A DNA stretch of 64,000 bases, taken from contig NZ_CP085988.1 of the NCBI RefSeq assembly GCF_020736365.1, forward strand, positions 1,370,001-1,434,000. Direction: 5' to 3'. The translations under genes were made by a program, and so were the position numbers. Origin of the DNA: Clostridium sp. M62/1 (GTDB taxonomy: Bacteria; Bacillota; Clostridia; Lachnospirales; Lachnospiraceae). Numbering within the stretch: the first letter of the stretch is position 1; each line of letters begins with the position of its first letter. The notes beneath the pieces are model-generated. The model did not search any database. It saw only the letters and a list, made by a program, of their open reading frames with translations, and had not been told where the DNA came from. Shown here piece after piece: positions 43,643-52,530 of this stretch.

Positions 43643-44856
43643 TTGAAAATATGAAGATGGCTTTCTCTGCCCTGCGGGCCAACAAGCTGCGCTCTTTTCT
43701 TACGATGCTGGGCATCATTATAGGAATCGGCTCCGTTATCTCCATCGTTTCCATCGGAGACACCATGAGAGAGCTGTTTTCCAGCCTGTACAGAGATGTG
43801 GGAGTGACGCAGGCCTATGTGTCCATCGGCTACTGGGTGGATGATGTGAGGGAGAGCGACTATTTTACCATGGATGATCTGGAGAAAATTAAGAATGTAT
43901 TTGGGGACCAGATTGCCTATATTGACAGCTCCATGAGTACCTCGGCCGAGGCCGTCTCAGGGGCGGACAAGATGGAGTTTGACTATGAGGGAATTGACTG
44001 CAATTACATCGATGTCCAGCCGGTAGATATTTTATATGGAAGATATCTGAACGAAGCTGACGTTAAGGGGAGAAAGGAAAACGCAGTGATTGACGTTGAT
44101 ACGGCCAGAAATTTCTTCCACACAGACAATGCGGTGGGAAGGCAGTTTCGGACTGTACTGTTCGGGGAGGTAAAGGAGTTTACGGTGGTGGGAGTCTATG
44201 AGAAGGAGATGAGCCCCTTCCAGAAGCTGATGATGGGGGTGAGCGAGGAGAGAGGGGCGGCTTTTATCCCGTGGACGCTTCTGACCTGGCCCAATGACCG
44301 GTTTTACGGCTGCCGTCTGTATGCGGATGAGTCCATGACATCCCAGGAACTGACCCGGTTTTACGACAATCTGGCCTTCTATGTGGCAAAGCTTAAGAAC
44401 AGGGAGCCGGAGGACTGGCTGGTGCAGACTGCCATGGAGGAGATGGGTCAGGTGGATTCTCTCATGTCAGGGCTGTCGGCGGCAGTGGGAGGAATCGCTG
44501 CGATCTCCCTGTTAGTGGGGGGAATCGGCATTATGAATATCATGCTGGTGTCAGTGACGGAGCGCACCAGGGAAATCGGAATCAGGAAGGCTCTGGGAGC
44601 CAGAACCCGGGATATTATGGTACAGTTTCTCACGGAATCTGCGATCCTGTCAGCCTGCGGAGGGATGATCGGGATTCTGATTGGCTCCGGTCTTGTCATG
44701 GCTGCCGGAGCAGCTCTGGGAGTTCAGGCGGTGGTAAAACCGACGGTGGTGATTCTGGCCGTCTCGTTTTCTGCAGTGGTCGGAATTTTCTTCGGCCTCT
44801 ACCCGGCCAGAAAGGCGGCGCTGGCCAACCCCATCGACGCACTCCGCTATGAATAG
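43636..44856 (+). CDS. MacB-type ABC exporter permease
   Basis: 406 residues: N-terminal helix (NKLRSFLTMLGIIIGIGSVISIVS), a large extracellular MacB-type domain (about 45-275) and three C-terminal helices with the FtsX fold (GGIGIMNIMLVSVTERTREIGIRKALGA). With the adaptor and ATPase it makes a mechanotransmission exporter, in Firmicutes usually for peptides or antibiotics. Substrate unknown. A terminator follows. Confidence 0.93.
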   Translation: MLIENMKMAFSALRANKLRSFLTMLGIIIGIGSVISIVSIGDTMRELFSSLYRDVGVTQAYVSIGYWVDDVRESDYFTMDDLEKIKNVFGDQIAYIDSSMSTSAEAVSGADKMEFDYEGIDCNYIDVQPVDILYGRYLNEADVKGRKENAVIDVDTARNFFHTDNAVGRQFRTVLFGEVKEFTVVGVYEKEMSPFQKLMMGVSEERGAAFIPWTLLTWPNDRFYGCRLYADESMTSQELTRFYDNLAFYVAKLKNREPEDWLVQTAMEEMGQVDSLMSGLSAAVGGIAAISLLVGGIGIMNIMLVSVTERTREIGIRKALGARTRDIMVQFLTESAILSACGGMIGILIGSGLVMAAGAALGVQAVVKPTVVILAVSFSAVVGIFFGLYPARKAALANPIDALRYE

Positions 44857-44889
44857 GGACCCGGAGAACGGCTAAAATTTATAGAAGAG

Positions 44890-44937
44890 GCGGCAGGCGA
44901 AAGAAGATGAAAGAAGATTCTGGCCTGCCGCTTTTTG
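44890..44937 (+). terminator. Terminator of MacAB-like operon
   Basis: GCGGCAGGC (44890-44898) and GCCTGCCGC (44923-44931) followed by five T. Confidence 0.88.
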
Positions 44938-45045
44938 CAGGCTGCATGAGACCCGCCACCCCAGACTTTTTTATGTGGGACGAATGAAAGGAAATTTACG
45001 AATTTATGAAAATTTTTATAGCCACTCGATATTTACAAAATTGTA

Positions 45046-45054
45046 TGATATAAT
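45046..45054 (+). promoter_or_regulatory. Extended -10 promoter of c-di-AMP operon
   Basis: TGATATAAT (45046-45054), an extended -10 (TGnTATAAT), 37 bp before the first gene. No good -35, as expected for this promoter type. Confidence 0.65.
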
Positions 45055-45090
45055 AAAGCGATATAATTAATTACAGCAGGGAGTGGGTAT

Positions 45091-45519
45091 ATGCTCAATG
45101 AAGAGAAAATCAGACTTATGACAAATATGGCCATGTTTGAAAAAAAGAACGGAAAGGCCATGAACTCCGGCAAAAACTATTTCAAGAGCGATTATATCAG
45201 CCGCAATATGATACGCGGTTTTTTCAGCTACACCATAAGCTGCGCGGCAATTCTCTGCATCTGGCTGATCTACAGCATGGAAGAGTTTTTGAGCACTCTC
45301 TCCTTTGAGGGGATGCTTGGTCTTATCAGAGGCTTCGTGATTTACTATGTCATTGGGCTGGCCCTGTATATGGGGCTGGTGTATGCCGTTTATTCGAGGC
45401 GCTACGACTACGCGTCGAAGAATATCAGGCTTTACACGGCAAAACTGAAACATCTTGACAAGCGGTACGACTATCAGAACCGCTCGAGAACTCTGGCAAA
45501 GGAGGACAGGAGGGAATGA
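45091..45519 (+). CDS. Small two-helix membrane protein of the cdaA operon
   Basis: 142 residues. Two membrane helices (about 47-65 and 82-103) between basic, Tyr/Arg-rich ends; the C-terminal tail (ASKNIRLYTAKLKHLDKRYDYQNR) is probably helical and cytoplasmic. I do not recognise a family. It overlaps the next gene by 4 bp (ATGA) and heads an operon leading into cdaA-cdaR. The position suggests a role tied to c-di-AMP or to wall/turgor control (inference only). Confidence 0.8.
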   Translation: MLNEEKIRLMTNMAMFEKKNGKAMNSGKNYFKSDYISRNMIRGFFSYTISCAAILCIWLIYSMEEFLSTLSFEGMLGLIRGFVIYYVIGLALYMGLVYAVYSRRYDYASKNIRLYTAKLKHLDKRYDYQNRSRTLAKEDRRE

Positions 45520-46463
45520 TGGGACTGCTTGTATTCAAGGAGCGCCTCAGGATATTTTATGCGAAGAACAGCCAGATTGTGATTCCGATCCTGAAATTTA
45601 TCGTTGCGTTTACCGCTTTCTATCTGATAGGAAAGAACACCGGATTCGTGGAAAAGCTGAGTTCTCCCCTTGTGGCGGTGGTAATGGGGCTTGTGGGAGC
45701 GGCTGTACCATATGGGGTGACGGCATTTCTGGCCGGAGGCTTCCTCATGGCCCAGCTTTTTTCCATCTCCCTTGAGGTGGCGGTGATCACGCTGATTTTC
45801 CTGATGGTCGTGGTGCTCTTATACTATGGCTTTCAGCCGGGGGACAGCGTGCTGCTGCTGGTGACGCCGATTATGTTTTTCCTGAAGATCCCGTTTGCGG
45901 TTCCCCTTCTGGTGGGACTGGGAGGAAACATGCTTTCGGTTATTCCGGTATGCTGCGGAACATTTATCTACTACGTGATCCTTTACGTAAAGCAGAATGC
46001 CAGCGTTCTGGCCGGCAGTGCTCAGACAGAGCTTACACAGCTTGTGATACAGCTTGTAAAGAGTATTGTCACCAATCAGGCCATGCTGGTGATGATGGCT
46101 GCACTGGCACTCTGCATCCTGATCGTGCATATTATAAAGAGCATGTCAGTGAATTACGCATGGGGGATCGCAATCGCGGCCGGTATAATTGCCCAGCTTC
46201 TGGTAATCTTTATCGGGGACTTCCGGTTCAATGTATCAGTGTCCATACTGGAGATTACAGTCGGCATGGCTGTATCTGCTCTGATCGCAGTGGTCTATCA
46301 CTTCTTTGTCTTTGCGGTGGATTACACGCGGACGGAGTATGTACAGTTTGAGGACGATGATTACTACTACTATGTAAAAGCTGTGCCGAAAATCGCAGTT
46401 TCCAAGCCGGATGTGAAGGTACAGAGAATCAACACAAGAAGAACCCCAAAGCGCAGGGATTGA
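45516..46463 (+). CDS. Polytopic membrane protein of the cdaA operon
   Basis: 315 residues with seven to eight hydrophobic segments, a PYGVTAFLAGGFLMAQ motif, and a Tyr/Asp-rich segment (FEDDDYYYYVK) before a basic C-terminal tail. It resembles permease-like proteins but has no domain I can name. ATGA overlap with the gene before and a 27-bp gap to cdaA make co-transcription likely. A second Met (45519) could be the true start. Confidence 0.82.
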   Translation: MMGLLVFKERLRIFYAKNSQIVIPILKFIVAFTAFYLIGKNTGFVEKLSSPLVAVVMGLVGAAVPYGVTAFLAGGFLMAQLFSISLEVAVITLIFLMVVVLLYYGFQPGDSVLLLVTPIMFFLKIPFAVPLLVGLGGNMLSVIPVCCGTFIYYVILYVKQNASVLAGSAQTELTQLVIQLVKSIVTNQAMLVMMAALALCILIVHIIKSMSVNYAWGIAIAAGIIAQLLVIFIGDFRFNVSVSILEITVGMAVSALIAVVYHFFVFAVDYTRTEYVQFEDDDYYYYVKAVPKIAVSKPDVKVQRINTRRTPKRRD

Positions 46464-46490
46464 TGAAGGAAGAAAAAAGGAGGTGAGAGT

Positions 46491-47363
46491 ATGGCAGAAT
46501 ATCTGAAAGAGCTGTATTCGTGGATCGCGTTTGTCCCGAATATGACATTAAAAAACCTTCTGGAAATTGTAATTATTGCATTTGTAGTCTACGAGGTTCT
46601 GGTCTGGATTAAGAACACAAGGGCATGGGCACTTTTAAAGGGGATCCTTTTTATCTGTGCGTTTGCGCTTGCGGCTGCCGTACTGGAACTGGACACCATC
46701 CTTTGGCTGCTGGGTAAGGCATCCTATATTGCCATCACCGCACTGCTTATTATATTCCAGCCGGAACTCAGACGCGCTCTGGAACAGCTGGGGAGCAAAA
46801 ATGTTCTGACCGGTCTGTTTGCCAATGACGACGGCAAGGTGAAGGAAACCTTCAGCGAGAAGACAATCAATGAGCTGACAAGAGCCTGCTTTGAGATGGG
46901 AAAGGTTAAGACAGGGGCTCTCATGGTAATTGAGATGGAAACCTCTCTGAGCGATGTGGAGCGCACCGGAATCGAGGTGGACGGAATCATCACAAGCCAG
47001 CTCCTGATCAATATTTTTGAGCATAACACCCCTCTTCACGACGGAGCAGTGGTTATCCGGGGAAACCGGGTGACAGCTGCTACCTGTTATCTGCCTTTGT
47101 CCGACAATATGGACATCAGCAAAGATCTTGGCACGCGCCACAGGGCGGCTGTAGGAATCAGCGAAGTGACCGACAGCCTGACTCTTGTAGTTTCAGAAGA
47201 AACAGGCCGTGTGTCCGTGGCCTCAGGAGGAAGGCTGATCCGTGTCTCTGATGCGGAACAGCTGAAGGAAATTCTGTCCAGAGCAGTGAAGAGGGAGGAG
47301 ACGACGGCTGCCAGGTTTAAGATTTGGAAGGGAAGGCGGAAGAATGAAAGAAAAGCTGACTAA
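46491..47363 (+). CDS. cdaA: Diadenylate cyclase CdaA
   Basis: 290 residues. Three N-terminal membrane helices (about 20-90), then the DAC domain with the DGA motif (D184-G185-A186 in LHDGAVV) and RHR motif (R216-H217-R218 in GTRHRAA), both intact. It condenses two ATP to c-di-AMP, which controls potassium, osmolyte transport and wall homeostasis. AGGAGG precedes ATG. Followed at once by its regulator CdaR (20-bp overlap). Confidence 0.96.
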   Translation: MAEYLKELYSWIAFVPNMTLKNLLEIVIIAFVVYEVLVWIKNTRAWALLKGILFICAFALAAAVLELDTILWLLGKASYIAITALLIIFQPELRRALEQLGSKNVLTGLFANDDGKVKETFSEKTINELTRACFEMGKVKTGALMVIEMETSLSDVERTGIEVDGIITSQLLINIFEHNTPLHDGAVVIRGNRVTAATCYLPLSDNMDISKDLGTRHRAAVGISEVTDSLTLVVSEETGRVSVASGGRLIRVSDAEQLKEILSRAVKREETTAARFKIWKGRRKNERKAD

Positions 47364-48729
47364 AAATGCAGGACTTAAGCTGATCTCACTGCTCTGTGCC
47401 TTCCTGGTGTGGCTCGCCGTTGTGAATGTGGCAAACCCGGTTCAGACAAAGAGTGTGGAAGTGCCTGTCTCGATCACAAATGAGTCAGTTCTGGAGAGCT
47501 CCAATCTGACGTACCAGATTGACGGAAAGAGCACTGTGACAGTTCAGGTGAGCGCCAGGGCCCGCGACATCTACCGGTTCAGTGCAGATGACTTCAGGGC
47601 CTATGCGGATCTGGCCGATCTCTACACGGTGACGGGAGCTGTTCCTGTTACCGTAGAGATTCTGAACGATGAGGAGTACCTGGTGGGGAATGCGGCTTTC
47701 GCAGGAGCCAAGTATGAGGTAAAGGCGCCAGGAGTTGTCCACATTAAAACTGAAGAGCTTCAGACAAAACGGTTTTCTCTGACCTACCACATAACGGGAA
47801 CCCCGGCTGGCGACGGAGAATATGCCCCTGGCCAGGTGGAAATGAATCCCGACTATGTGTATGTGAGAGGCCCGGTATCCCTGATCGGGCAGATCAGCAG
47901 TGTGGGAATTGAGATTGACGTGGAGGGGAAGGACAGTGACGTGTCTGGAACGGCATCCCCGAAATTCTATGATGCCAATGATAATGAGCTGCCCTTAGGC
48001 GATACGGTTACAATCCTGGGCGGAGATATTTCTTATGAGATGACGATGCTGAGGGTAAAGACCCTTGCCCTTGACTTCCAGGTGTCAGGGGAGGTGGCTG
48101 ACGGCTACAGGATGACGGGAATTGACTGCGATGTGACGAGCGTTTCCGTGGCAGGCCTGCGCTCTGTGCTTGCCAATATGAACACCCTTCCAATTCAGAG
48201 TCCGGAGCTCTCTGTGGAAGGAGCCACAGCCGACAAAGAATGCGAGATCGATCTGGCAGATTACCTGCCGGCAGGGCTTGAGCTGGCCGGACTGGATAAC
48301 ACGGTTGTGAAGGTAACGCTCCAGGTAGAGCCTCTGCAGAACAGAGTTTACACGGTATATCAGGAAGATATTGAGATGACAGGAGCTTCTGACAGCTACA
48401 GCTATGAGCTGCAGGGCTCTGAGGTCAAGATTACCGTGCGCGGACTGAAAGAGGATTTGGACAGCCTGTCTCCGGATAAGATGAATCTGTCGCTGGATGT
48501 GCTGGGCATGACGCCGGGAACCCATACGGCGGTTCTCAAGTATCAGCTGGACGAGGCCTATGAAATGATAGGAATTCCTTCGGTGACAGTGGAAGTCACA
48601 GAGAGGACGGCTCACTCCTCGGCAGACACTGCATCGGGAACGGAAGATGAAGAGGAACAGAAAGCTCAGGAATCTGGACAGTCCGGGACAGCAGGCGCAG
48701 ACAGAGACACAGAGGACAGGCAGGAATAA
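47344..48729 (+). CDS. cdaR: CdaR, YbbR-domain regulator of diadenylate cyclase
   Basis: 461 residues. One N-terminal membrane helix (LKLISLLCAFLVWLAVV), then four YbbR-type repeats outside the membrane (each starting near VPVSI..., RFSLTYHITG..., LALDFQVSGEV..., VYTVYQEDIEM...) and an acidic, Ser/Gln-rich tail. CdaR binds CdaA and modulates its activity. The gene starts inside cdaA. Confidence 0.93.
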   Translation: MKEKLTKNAGLKLISLLCAFLVWLAVVNVANPVQTKSVEVPVSITNESVLESSNLTYQIDGKSTVTVQVSARARDIYRFSADDFRAYADLADLYTVTGAVPVTVEILNDEEYLVGNAAFAGAKYEVKAPGVVHIKTEELQTKRFSLTYHITGTPAGDGEYAPGQVEMNPDYVYVRGPVSLIGQISSVGIEIDVEGKDSDVSGTASPKFYDANDNELPLGDTVTILGGDISYEMTMLRVKTLALDFQVSGEVADGYRMTGIDCDVTSVSVAGLRSVLANMNTLPIQSPELSVEGATADKECEIDLADYLPAGLELAGLDNTVVKVTLQVEPLQNRVYTVYQEDIEMTGASDSYSYELQGSEVKITVRGLKEDLDSLSPDKMNLSLDVLGMTPGTHTAVLKYQLDEAYEMIGIPSVTVEVTERTAHSSADTASGTEDEEEQKAQESGQSGTAGADRDTEDRQE

Positions 48730-48792
48730 AGCAGCGGAGAAAGTCATGTACTTTCTCCAAATGCCGGAAAGAAATAACACAGGAGAAGTTTT

Positions 48793-49056
48793 ATGGTTAA
48801 AGCAAAAGTAAAAATTAAGAATACCAGCGGTCTCCATCTGAGACCGGCGGGAATTCTCTGCAACGAGGCGGTGAAATACCAGTCTCAGATAACGTTCAAT
48901 TATAAAAACAGTTCATCGAATGCAAAAAGCGTGCTGAGCGTTCTGGGAGCCTGCATTAAATGCGGGGATGAGATTGAATTCATCTGTGAGGGAAAAGACG
49001 AGGAAAAGGCGCTGTCCGCCATGTTAAAGGCAGTCAACGACGGTCTGGGCGAATAG
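48793..49056 (+). CDS. ptsH: Phosphocarrier protein HPr
   Basis: 87 residues. H15 in SGLHLRPAG accepts phosphate from enzyme I; S46 in NAKSVLSVL is the regulatory site used by HPr kinase in Firmicutes. Both are present, so it should serve in sugar uptake (for example TreP in this window) and in catabolite control. Followed by ptsI after 29 bp. Confidence 0.95.
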   Translation: MVKAKVKIKNTSGLHLRPAGILCNEAVKYQSQITFNYKNSSSNAKSVLSVLGACIKCGDEIEFICEGKDEEKALSAMLKAVNDGLGE

Positions 49057-49085
49057 CAGCCTCAGATAGAAGGAGGAAAAAGAAA

Positions 49086-50807
49086 ATGGCATCAGGAACA
49101 GGAGCATCTGCCGGCATCGGCATTGGAAAGGTTGTAATTCTTAAGGAAGAGACTCTCGTAATCAGGCGCGATACAGTGGCTGATGCTGCGGCAGAGAAGG
49201 AGCGTTTTAAAAGGGCTGTGGAAAAGAGCATCGAGGATACGCAGGCCCTGGCTGCCGATATGGCAGAGAGAATCGGAGAAAAAGAAGCTGAGATTTTAAA
49301 CGGTCATCTGATGCTTCTGCAGGACCCGATGATGACCATGGAGATAGAGGGAAAGATCGACAGCGAAAAGCTGTGCAGCGAGGCGGCCATTGAGGACGTG
49401 TGCACGATGTATGCGGATATGTTTGCATCTATGGACGACGAACTGATGCAGCAGAGGGCTGCCGATATGAGAGATATCAAGACCAGAATGCAGAAGGTGC
49501 TTCTGGGCGTCAAGTCTGTGGACGTATCGGCGCTTCCCAAGGGAAGTGTACTGGTGGCAGAGGATCTGACTCCTTCTGTCACAGCCGGAATCAATCCGGA
49601 AAATGTAACGGGAATCGTGACAGAGCTGGGAGGACGCACCTCCCATTCAGCCATTCTTGCCAGGGCGCTGGAGATCCCGGCTGTAGTGGCTGCCGCAGGC
49701 ATTCTGTCCCAGGTAGCCGACGGCGATGAGATTATCCTGGACGGAGAGAGCGGAGAGATCTTCGTGAAGCCGGAAGAGTCCGTAAAGGCAGAGTATGAGG
49801 CAAAGAGAGCTTCCTACCTGGCTGAGAAGGAGGAACTTAAGAAATATATCGGCAGGGAGACGATCACAAAGGACGGCGTAAAGATAGAGGTGGCAGCCAA
49901 TATCGGGCGGCCGGAGGACGTGGATCGTGTGCTTTCCTATGACGCAGAGGGCATCGGACTGTTCCGCACAGAATTCCTGTTTATGGATCGCACCTCCATG
50001 CCTACAGAGGAGGAGCAGTTTGAGGCTTACAGGAAGGTAGCCGTTGCCATGAACGGAAAGCCGGTCATTATCAGAACGCTGGATATAGGCGGCGATAAGG
50101 AGATCCCTTACATGGGACTGAAAAAGGACGAAAATCCATTCCTGGGCTACCGGGCAATCCGTTTCTGCCTTGACAGGAAAGATGACATTTACCGTCCGCA
50201 GCTTCGCGCCCTGCTGCGTGCCAGCGCATTCGGAGCCATCAAGATTATGGTTCCGATGGTAACCTGCGTGGAGGAGTACCGTGAGGCAAAGGCTCTGATT
50301 CACGAGATTATGGACGAGCTGGAACAGGAGGGAATCCCTTACAATAAAGACATTCAGGTAGGAATCATGGTAGAGACGGCTGCAGCTTCTCTGATGGCTG
50401 ACGTGTTTGCCAGGGAGGTAGATTTCTTCAGTATCGGCACAAATGATCTGACCCAGTACACCATGTCTGTGGATCGCGGAAACGATAAGGTATCCTACCT
50501 GTACTCCACCTTCAATCCGGCTGTTTTGAGAAGCATCCGCCATATTATCGAGTGCGGAAGGAAAGAGGGCATCATGGTCGGAATGTGCGGGGAGGCAGCC
50601 AGCGATCCGCTGATGATCCCGCTGTTAGTGGCGTTCGGATTAAATGAGTTCAGCATGAGCGCTTCCGCTGTGCTGAAGGCCAGAAAGATGATCACAGAGT
50701 GCGACAGCAGAAAGCTTCAGGAGATGGCGGACAAGGCTATGAGTTTTGTGACTGCTTCTGAGATTGAGAGCTTTATGAGGGAATTCACAGAGAAGAATTT
50801 TCTGTAG
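49086..50807 (+). CDS. ptsI: PTS enzyme I
   Basis: 573 residues, normal length. Phospho-histidine H187 in GGRTSHSAI, and the PEP-binding C-terminal barrel with GIGLFRTEFLFMDR, DIGGDKEIPY and the active-site C in VGMCGEAASD. Starts PTS phosphorylation from PEP. ATG preceded by AAGGAGG. Last gene of the operon begun at 45091, followed by two hairpins. Confidence 0.96.
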   Translation: MASGTGASAGIGIGKVVILKEETLVIRRDTVADAAAEKERFKRAVEKSIEDTQALAADMAERIGEKEAEILNGHLMLLQDPMMTMEIEGKIDSEKLCSEAAIEDVCTMYADMFASMDDELMQQRAADMRDIKTRMQKVLLGVKSVDVSALPKGSVLVAEDLTPSVTAGINPENVTGIVTELGGRTSHSAILARALEIPAVVAAAGILSQVADGDEIILDGESGEIFVKPEESVKAEYEAKRASYLAEKEELKKYIGRETITKDGVKIEVAANIGRPEDVDRVLSYDAEGIGLFRTEFLFMDRTSMPTEEEQFEAYRKVAVAMNGKPVIIRTLDIGGDKEIPYMGLKKDENPFLGYRAIRFCLDRKDDIYRPQLRALLRASAFGAIKIMVPMVTCVEEYREAKALIHEIMDELEQEGIPYNKDIQVGIMVETAAASLMADVFAREVDFFSIGTNDLTQYTMSVDRGNDKVSYLYSTFNPAVLRSIRHIIECGRKEGIMVGMCGEAASDPLMIPLLVAFGLNEFSMSASAVLKARKMITECDSRKLQEMADKAMSFVTASEIESFMREFTEKNFL

Positions 50808-50817
50808 AGGATGACAA

Positions 50818-50840
50818 TCTGCCAGACAAAGTCTGGCAGA
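50818..50840 (+). terminator. Hairpin just after ptsI
   Basis: Perfect TCTGCCAGAC-aaa-GTCTGGCAGA, 10 bp, 10 nt after the ptsI stop. No T tract, so perhaps an mRNA 3'-end stabiliser. Confidence 0.55.
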
Positions 50841-50933
50841 ACATGACGGGAGCTGCCTGACGAAAGAGAACAGGCAGGTTCGGGCCTGCTGAAAGCGGCC
50901 TGCAAAAATCTGCCTGGATGAGGGATGAAAGAA

Positions 50934-50996
50934 AAGAGGTGCTGCATAATTATGATTGTAACTGGTACAACTATAATTATGCAGCCTTTTGCTTTT
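50934..50996 (+). terminator. AT-rich terminator after ptsI
   Basis: GCTGCATAATTAT (50941-50953) with ATAATTATGCAGC (50973-50985), extended by TTGTA/TACAA inside, and CTTTTGCTTTT after. The remaining bases to 51135 show no gene or promoter I can support. Confidence 0.8.
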
Positions 50997-51135
50997 GGGG
51001 AAATTTAAGGATCTTCCCAAAAAACTCTTTGGAAACAGACAGAGCTTTCGCAGGAAGCAGACGCTTTAGGAGGAGCAGAGTCTGTCATCGACAGGGGGCG
51101 GACTGCCCGGAGGAAACGAAGGTTTCCTGAATATC

Positions 51136-52476
51136 ATGTACGTGAGGATGAAGAAGATGATTGTTTACCTGATATGCTATCTGGCCTCTTTTCTGACGGC
51201 CATAATGGGTCATTACTATTTTTCAGGATTTTTCCTGATAGGCGCAGCCGTTTACCTCTACGTGAGAGAGTTCAGAAGAACGGGGAACTGCATCCATCTG
51301 AGAGGAATTTTTTCTCTGGCCTGGGTGGGCGGGCAGGGAATTTCCTGTCTGAAGCTGAGCCGCCTGGCAAGGGACTGGAGCCTGATGACATGGCTCTGCT
51401 TTCTGGCTGCCTTCCTGGGTTTTTATTTTGCCTATGAGTTTTTTGAGAGGAGAGGCCGGAATAACTATAACAGCTACGCTGCCAGGTGGAAAGGGCAGAA
51501 GCGCTGGCACGATTTCCGTTCCTGCGAGGAGCCGGTGTTTGTGTGTGCCGTGGCCATAGCGGTCGTTTCCCTGCTCTGCTTCGCGGCAGAGGCGGTGATT
51601 CTCGGATATGTGCCGTTTTTCCTCAGGGGAGTGCCTCACGCATATTCCTATTTTCACATTACGGGAGTCCACTATTTTACCGTATCCTGTGTGCTGGTAC
51701 CGGCCCTTACGGTTATATTCTTTCACTCCAATGGAGGGCGGGACAGGTTAAAGACAGGGATCCTGATAGGTATGGACGTGATAGCCCTGCTGATTCCGAT
51801 TCTCTGCGTTTCCAGGTTTCAGCTGATCCTGGCAGTGGCGCTGGCGGTAATCACCTATCTGATGATGGATATTCATATTGATCCTTTGCAGATGATGGCA
51901 GGGGCAGCGGGACTGTTTGTGGTCATGGTGATCGTCTATGTGATTCTGACCATTGCCAGAAGCCACGATGTGGAGTATCTGAACGGAATTTTTGAGATGA
52001 AAAACAGCAGGATGCCGATTTTCATCACACAGCCCTATATGTATATTGCCAATAACTATGATAACTTTGACTGTCTGGTGGAGGCCCTGGCTTCAGGGCA
52101 CAGCCACAGCTTCGGAATCAGAATGCTCTTCCCGCTCTGGGCACTGACAGGGCTTAAGTTTCTCTTCCCGCAGCTGACAGCCTTTGAGCTTTTCACCACA
52201 AAGGAGGAACTGACAACCGTTACGCTGTTCTATGACGCCTACTACGACTTCGGGATCATCGGCGTCGTGCTCCTGGCCTGTGCGCTGGGAGCGCTGGCCT
52301 TCTATCTGACAGATATGGTGAAGCATATCAGGAACCCGATCGGGTATCTTCTGTATGCCCAGATTGCTGTGTACTTTGGCCTGTCTTTTTTCACCACCTG
52401 GTTCAGCAACCCGGCCACCTGGTTCTATCTGGTCCTGACAGGAGCCGCGGCAGTGTACGTGGAGTGGCGTCGGTAG
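51136..52476 (+). CDS. O-antigen polymerase-like membrane protein
   Basis: 446 residues with ten to twelve hydrophobic segments and a large loop near the end, the layout of Wzy/oligosaccharide repeat-unit polymerases. Seen: GVHYFTVSCVLVPAL, a short VLTIARSHDVEYLNGIF loop and a C-terminal STW-like FTTWFSNPATWFYL. It lies alone, far from the surface-polysaccharide locus at the start of the window. Start uncertain: ATG 51136 or 51148, neither with a strong ribosome binding site. Function inferred from topology only. Confidence 0.75.
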   Translation: MYVRMKKMIVYLICYLASFLTAIMGHYYFSGFFLIGAAVYLYVREFRRTGNCIHLRGIFSLAWVGGQGISCLKLSRLARDWSLMTWLCFLAAFLGFYFAYEFFERRGRNNYNSYAARWKGQKRWHDFRSCEEPVFVCAVAIAVVSLLCFAAEAVILGYVPFFLRGVPHAYSYFHITGVHYFTVSCVLVPALTVIFFHSNGGRDRLKTGILIGMDVIALLIPILCVSRFQLILAVALAVITYLMMDIHIDPLQMMAGAAGLFVVMVIVYVILTIARSHDVEYLNGIFEMKNSRMPIFITQPYMYIANNYDNFDCLVEALASGHSHSFGIRMLFPLWALTGLKFLFPQLTAFELFTTKEELTTVTLFYDAYYDFGIIGVVLLACALGALAFYLTDMVKHIRNPIGYLLYAQIAVYFGLSFFTTWFSNPATWFYLVLTGAAAVYVEWRR

Positions 52477-52530
52477 GAGAGCCTGAAGATAAAAACATTT
52501 GCAGAAAAATTATGAGAGGAGAGGAAGGTT

